From an uncultured Collinsella sp. (GTDB lineage Bacteria; Actinomycetota; Coriobacteriia; Coriobacteriales; Coriobacteriaceae), in the NCBI GenBank assembly GCA_900550785.1, contig URTL01000029.1, forward strand, positions 1-17,215: a stretch of DNA of 17,215 nucleotides. Reading direction: 5' to 3'. Of the stretch, positions 13,601 through 17,215 are shown one piece after another (position 1 is the first letter of the stretch; every line of letters begins with the position of its first letter). The position numbers and the translations under genes are program-made. Below the pieces are notes generated by a model. The model was given only the letters and a program-made list of their open reading frames with translations. It had not been told where the DNA came from and ran no database searches.

Positions 13601-14938
13601 CTACTTACCAAATAGCGCACCCAGCAGGCCGCGACGTTTGGGCTTTTCTTCTCGGTAGGAACCCTCGGCAACCGCTGCCACCTGACGCGGCTGTTCGCCG
13701 TCTCCACGGCGCACGATCTGGTATAGGAAGGGCGATTTAACGTATTTGACCTCGATGGGCGTGGCGTGCACGGTGCTTTCTCTGGACAGATGCAGACTCG
13801 GGTTGAGCGGCGCCACCACATGCGTCTCACGCTTGTCGCTAAACACCGCCGCGGCCGCGCGGCCCGTCTGGCCGTTTACGGCAATGCGCACCTGCTCGCC
13901 ATCGCGGCTGTCCGTCGCCGGGCGATCGACAAAGTAGACCGGCACCATCACCAGGCCGTCCTTATGCTTGCGAGCCTTGCGCGCCCAGGTGCGGATGCTC
14001 TTTTTATTGAGCCCCAGCACCGCCTCGGCATCGTTGCCGGCAATGTCGAGCGCCAGCTTATCAATGACCACCTGGTCCTTGGTAGACGCATCGACGGAGA
14101 CAACGCGGAAGTCGCCTTCCTGCATAGCGGGATCGAACGGCCCAACCTTGGCAAAGTCCCAAGGCTCCAAAATGCCCATAAGGCGAACGTCCAGGTAGTT
14201 TGCCCGCGGATACGCCCAGTCGAGCACCTCGTAGTACACCAGGGTCTCCTTGCTCAGCCCCTTGCCCGGGAAGGACGCCATCATGCGCAAATCCGCGAGC
14301 GCCATGGGGAAGTAGAAGAGCGACATGTCATTTTGAATCGCGTCTTCCACGTCGTGCCCGGCAAAGGCATCGGGATACTGGCGCACCAGCTGCAGCGCGT
14401 TGGCACGTGCCTGCTGCGGCGTTATCTCGCAAGGAATACCCTGCTCAGGCACGTACTCGGCACCAACGCCCATGGTCAGACGCTTGCTAAAGGTACCGGG
14501 CTTGAGTAGGTCGGCAACGCCGATCTTATTTCCGCAGGACGGGCACTCAAGCACGCGCTGAGTGGACTCGCCTTCAAAGGACGCTCCACAGAAGGGGCAG
14601 GGAATGCTCACGTGCGTGGCTTCTTGGAACTCCTGCGCCGTGCCGCGGTCCTCCCACAGCAGATGCTCCAGAACCGACTGATTGCGCCAGTGTGAATTAA
14701 AGAAATACCAGTCCGGGTCCTCCGGGCGCTCGAGCTGCGACACGTGGGTGAGCTTAAGCAGTCCATCGACAACCGTCAGTGGCGTATGGCGAATGCCCAG
14801 GGCGCTCTTGGGCTCCCCCGCATCGGCCTGCCACGGGATGACCGTGCCGCAATAGGCGCACTCAAAGCTGCGTTTAGCCTGGTGTGAGTACATAGGGCCG
14901 CCGCAGTTTTGGCATTTAATGGCAAACATCTCGTCCAT
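13601..14938 (-). CDS. Zinc-ribbon (TFIIB-type) protein of unknown function
   Basis: 445 residues, ATG preceded by AAAGGAGGA at 7 nt. Two CxxC...CxxC zinc ribbons are clear: C9/C12/C27/C30 and C114/C117/C132/C135. The rest is an alpha/beta region without a signal peptide. Its middle contains aromatic-rich stretches (YFFNSHW, MSLFYFPMALADLRMM) and an ERPEDPDWYFF motif, and it ends in a basic KPKRRGLLGALFGK that could be an amphipathic membrane- or partner-binding tail. The family is usually annotated as zinc-ribbon or TFIIB-type zinc ribbon-containing protein; a function is not known to me. The 13381-13600 stretch after it holds no other gene. Its promoter region is shared with the divergent cation transporter. 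Confidence 0.85.
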   Translation of the reverse strand: MDEMFAIKCQNCGGPMYSHQAKRSFECAYCGTVIPWQADAGEPKSALGIRHTPLTVVDGLLKLTHVSQLERPEDPDWYFFNSHWRNQSVLEHLLWEDRGTAQEFQEATHVSIPCPFCGASFEGESTQRVLECPSCGNKIGVADLLKPGTFSKRLTMGVGAEYVPEQGIPCEITPQQARANALQLVRQYPDAFAGHDVEDAIQNDMSLFYFPMALADLRMMASFPGKGLSKETLVYYEVLDWAYPRANYLDVRLMGILEPWDFAKVGPFDPAMQEGDFRVVSVDASTKDQVVIDKLALDIAGNDAEAVLGLNKKSIRTWARKARKHKDGLVMVPVYFVDRPATDSRDGEQVRIAVNGQTGRAAAAVFSDKRETHVVAPLNPSLHLSRESTVHATPIEVKYVKSPFLYQIVRRGDGEQPRQVAAVAEGSYREEKPKRRGLLGALFGK

Positions 14939-14967
14939 GAATACGTCCTCCTTTGCGCAGGGGCTGT

Positions 14968-14984
14968 CGACATTAAGTATGTCG
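14968..14984. promoter_or_regulatory. Palindrome upstream of the zinc-ribbon gene (operator candidate)
   Basis: CGACAT-TAAGT-ATGTCG has perfect 6-bp arms and lies 30-46 bp upstream of the zinc-ribbon start. On the minus strand its AT-rich centre reads TACTTAAT and could overlap a -10 box. No regulator is identified. Confidence 0.4.
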
Positions 14985-15093
14985 GGCAGGCAGGCACATG
15001 CCCATACCCATGTGGCCCAAAATGGAGCACCCGGTCGGACAAGAAGGGCCGCTCGTTAGCTCCAGCAGACCATTACTGCATTTTCTGAGCACC

Positions 15094-15108
15094 GGCGCAC
15101 GGTGCGCC
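15094..15108. promoter_or_regulatory. 15-bp palindrome in the transporter promoter region (operator candidate)
   Basis: GGCGCAC-G-GTGCGCC has perfect 7-bp arms. It lies about 10 bp before TACACT (15118-15123), a possible -10 box, and 48-62 bp before the transporter start codon. The position would block polymerase, as expected for a repressor site, possibly a metal-sensing one; that last point is inference. Confidence 0.45.
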
Positions 15109-15156
15109 CATGCGAGCTACACTATCCCCTTAACCATGATTGTGAGGACGATCGCC

Positions 15157-16338
15157 ATGCTATTTGTAAATCGGCTGGTACATGCGCTTGTTCCCGGCGG
15201 CGAGGGCGAGCCGGTCGATACGACTCGCCGTACCAACGCGGGCTTTGCCGCAAGCCTCATTTGCATTGGCCTCAACATTACCCTGTGTCTGGCCAAGGGC
15301 ATCGCGGGCCTACTCGCCGGCTCCGTCTCGCTCATCGCCGACGCCTTCAACAATCTCTCCGATGCGTCGAGCAACATCGTGAGCCTGCTCGGATTCCGAC
15401 TTGCCAGCCGCCCGGCAGACGAAGACCACCCCTATGGCCACGGCCGCTACGAATACCTCGCCGGTCTGGTTGTCGCCGTCCTCGTTTGTGCCGTCGGCAT
15501 CAACCTGGTGCTCGAGTCCGTTACCAAGATCATCAAGCCCTCCCCCACCGCTTACACACTCGTTTCCCTTGCGGCACTGGCTACATCCATGCTCGTCAAG
15601 TTCTGGATGGCGGCGTTCAACCGCACGCTGGGCAATCGCATCGACTCGGAGACGCTCATCGCCACGGCGCAGGATTCCAAAAACGATGTCATCGCCTCGG
15701 GCTCGGTCTTGGCGGCGGCGCTCATTTCGCAAACGACCGGCTTTGACCTCGATGGCTGGGCGGGCCTGGGCGTGGGCATCTTCATTTGCATCAGCGGCAT
15801 GGGCCTGGTGCGCGACGCCATCAGCCCGCTGCTGGGACAAGCGCCCGACCCCAAACTCGTCCAGGAAATCCGCGACAGGATCATGTCGTACCCCCAGGTC
15901 CTGGGCACTCATGACCTCATGGTGCACGACTACGGCCCCGGCCGCCAGTTTGCCAGTGCACACGTGGAAATGCCCGGCGAGGGCGATGCCTTTGAGCACC
16001 ACGAGATTCTGGACACCATCGAACACGATATCAAACGCCAGATGGGCATCGCCATCACGTTGCACTGCGACCCCATTGCAACAACCGGCGATGACTTGCG
16101 CGGCTGGGTCAAGCGCGGCGTAGCGCAGATCGACCCCGCGCTTTCCATCCACGACTTGCACGAGCACGACGGCTTTGTTTCGTTTGACCTGGTGCGTCCC
16201 GACGGCTTTGACATATCCGACGAGGAGCTGCTGGAGCTCGTCACGCGCATCGTGCACGAGCGCAGGCCCGATGCATCATGCGTCGTCACGTTTGATTCGG
16301 GCTTTAGCTCGCCCGACCGTCCGGCAGAGCAGCTGTAG
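15157..16338 (+). CDS. Cation diffusion facilitator, probable Mn2+ exporter
   Basis: 393 residues from ATG 15157, which has GAGGA 8 nt upstream; an ATG at 15136 in the same frame lacks a good site. Six membrane helices fill about residues 28-215, followed by a cytoplasmic domain and a C-terminal extension of about 90 residues that looks like a further alpha/beta metal-regulatory domain. The transport-site motifs are NNLSD in helix 2 (N65 and D69) and DSKND in helix 5 (D173 and D177). Zinc CDFs have His/Asp at these places. The Asn/Asp plus Asp/Asp set is the one described for manganese exporters such as streptococcal MntE, so Mn2+ (or Fe2+) efflux is likely, though inferred. HPYGHGR (91-97) is the usual conserved loop. 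It is transcribed alone, and its stop nearly meets the convergent gene. Confidence 0.93.
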   Translation: MLFVNRLVHALVPGGEGEPVDTTRRTNAGFAASLICIGLNITLCLAKGIAGLLAGSVSLIADAFNNLSDASSNIVSLLGFRLASRPADEDHPYGHGRYEYLAGLVVAVLVCAVGINLVLESVTKIIKPSPTAYTLVSLAALATSMLVKFWMAAFNRTLGNRIDSETLIATAQDSKNDVIASGSVLAAALISQTTGFDLDGWAGLGVGIFICISGMGLVRDAISPLLGQAPDPKLVQEIRDRIMSYPQVLGTHDLMVHDYGPGRQFASAHVEMPGEGDAFEHHEILDTIEHDIKRQMGIAITLHCDPIATTGDDLRGWVKRGVAQIDPALSIHDLHEHDGFVSFDLVRPDGFDISDEELLELVTRIVHERRPDASCVVTFDSGFSSPDRPAEQL

Positions 16339-16350
16339 CCCGCTTAACAG

Positions 16351-17215
16351 CTAGTTACCCTGTGCGCCCGAAATGCCGTTTTGTAGGGCGTTCCAGGCAT
16401 CCGTCGCCATGTCTCCCAAGTTCTGCGCGGTATCGCCCAGGTTTTGTGCCGTATCGCCCAGCTCTTGCGCCTTGTCTCCCAATTCCTGCGCCTTATTGCT
16501 CAGGTCCTCCAGCGTGTTGGAGCTCGAGCTGTCCGTGGTACCTTGATCGCCGGACGCATTGCCCGACGAGCCGTCCTTGCGCGTAAGCTGGACCTCCAGG
16601 TTGCCGTCAGCGTTGTAGTAGGCAGATGTGACGGCCCAGTTGGCATCGACAACAGGCGTCGAGCCGTCGTCAGTCAGAATCACAGCATTCGAAAGATCGG
16701 CGCCGCGCGACTTGAGGAGCTTCTTGGCGTTGGACCAGTACTGCCCCGGGATATCGCTCAGATCGACGGTGCTAGACGAGGCGGACTCGGTTTGCTCGGC
16801 AGTGGTATCGGCCGTTGAGCTCCCCCGCTTGTTGAGCATGCCCGACACGATGGCAAACACAATCGAGAGGGCAAAGAAGATCGCCAGCACAATGAGGATC
16901 TTCTTGATCACACTCGACGAACGCGACGGCGCCTCTTCCTCGTCCTCACCATACTGCGGAATCGACTTGGGGTACTCACGATAAGGCTGGCGCGCATACG
17001 GATCGCGCGACTCATAACGAGGCTGGGACTGTGCCGTGCGCGGCATATACGTCGTCTGCTGAGGCTGCGGAATGGGATTCTGCGGCAGGTCATCATAGGG
17101 ATTCGGCGTCGAGGCGGCATAAGAATCCTGCGGCGCGTAATCAAACGGGTCTGCCGCCGCGTTGCCATAGGGGCTTTGCAAAGATGCAGCGTAAGGGTCC
17201 TGCGCCGCGTCGCCA
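16351..17215 (-). CDS. Single-pass membrane protein with repeat-rich N-terminus and heptad-repeat tail (5' end outside window)
   Basis: The frame stays open to the right edge, so the true start is outside; a TTG at 17181 is internal. The visible N-terminal part is cytoplasmic and rich in Pro, Gln, Tyr and Asp, with loose repeats (QDPYAAS, QSPYGNA, ADPFDYA, QDSYAAS). An acidic stretch (EDEEEAP) comes before one membrane helix, VIKKILIVLAIFFALSIVFA. The external part has a Ser/Thr linker, a small domain with DIPGQYWSNAKKLLKSRGAD, which reads like a PASTA-like or lipid/peptide-binding fold, and an NADGNLEVQLTRKDG strand pair. It ends in four or more heptads (AQELGDK, AQELGDT, AQNLGDT, AQNLGDM), an amphipathic helix. 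The family was not recognised. The stop is 12 nt from that of the convergent transporter gene. Confidence 0.85.
   Translation of the reverse strand, partial: GDAAQDPYAASLQSPYGNAAADPFDYAPQDSYAASTPNPYDDLPQNPIPQPQQTTYMPRTAQSQPRYESRDPYARQPYREYPKSIPQYGEDEEEAPSRSSSVIKKILIVLAIFFALSIVFAIVSGMLNKRGSSTADTTAEQTESASSSTVDLSDIPGQYWSNAKKLLKSRGADLSNAVILTDDGSTPVVDANWAVTSAYYNADGNLEVQLTRKDGSSGNASGDQGTTDSSSSNTLEDLSNKAQELGDKAQELGDTAQNLGDTAQNLGDMATDAWNALQNGISGAQGN
16411..16494. repeat. Four tandem 21-bp units encoding heptads
   Basis: Units at 16411-16431, 16432-16452, 16453-16473 and 16474-16494 are related but not identical (e.g. ATCGCCCAGGTTTTGTGCCG). On the minus strand each codes for a seven-residue unit like AQ-E/N-LGD-K/T. 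The mixture of exact and silent differences points to duplication followed by divergence. Confidence 0.85.

Noticed and set aside
16331..16352. Inverted repeat AGCTGT/ACAGCT between the convergent stops
   Set aside because: Only 6 bp, with a 10-nt loop and no T-tract on either strand. It overlaps the stop codons and is too weak to call a terminator.

Overview
The window looks like a piece of a high-GC, Gram-positive gut actinobacterium. Coriobacteriia, and probably Collinsella or a close relative, is the best guess. This rests on base composition, the make-up of the surface proteins (long N-terminal extension before the signal peptide, DUF4430 and InlB-type repeats) and the mix of housekeeping genes; there is no rRNA or other marker here to prove it. 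I see no tRNA, rRNA, CRISPR array or insertion sequence.

Layout. (1) 1-3830, minus strand: a sigma70-like promoter, a cobalamin (B12) riboswitch and a very large exported protein that runs off the left edge. It carries four DUF4430 (transcobalamin C-terminal-like) domains, a PQQ-type beta-propeller, an InlB/Flg_new repeat and a Gly/Ser linker. This is the most interesting locus: a B12-controlled surface protein whose domains suggest cobalamin capture. (2) 3822-6148, minus: a phasin-like protein and an ABC1/UbiB kinase-like membrane protein in one operon with a terminator. (3) 6181-7761, minus: a C69-family dipeptidase. (4) 7816-9352, minus: a two-gene one-carbon operon, FchA-type cyclohydrolase/cyclodeaminase followed by a FolD in which residues of the cyclohydrolase site are replaced. 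(5) 9353-9812: a 460-bp intergenic region with a 19-bp sequence repeated twice and a plus-strand terminator with no gene before it, possibly the end of a small RNA. (6) 9813-10482, plus: a lipoprotein followed by strong terminators; 10501-10815, minus: a small PH-like protein. (7) 10938-13380, plus: a DUF1016 PD-(D/E)xK nuclease-like protein, an ADP-ribosylglycohydrolase, a small protein whose best start is ACG, and a 30-codon peptide gene followed by a terminator. (8) 13601-14938, minus: a double zinc-ribbon protein, divergent from a plus-strand cation diffusion facilitator (15157-16338) with a manganese-type metal motif. (9) 16351-17215, minus: a single-pass membrane protein with a heptad-repeat tail, cut by the right edge.

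Functional links supported by the sequence are the riboswitch with its DUF4430 protein, fchA with folD (adjacent and complementary activities), and the phasin gene with the UbiB gene. Other neighbours appear to be independent units. Most long open frames antisense to these genes are GC-driven shadows and were left out.
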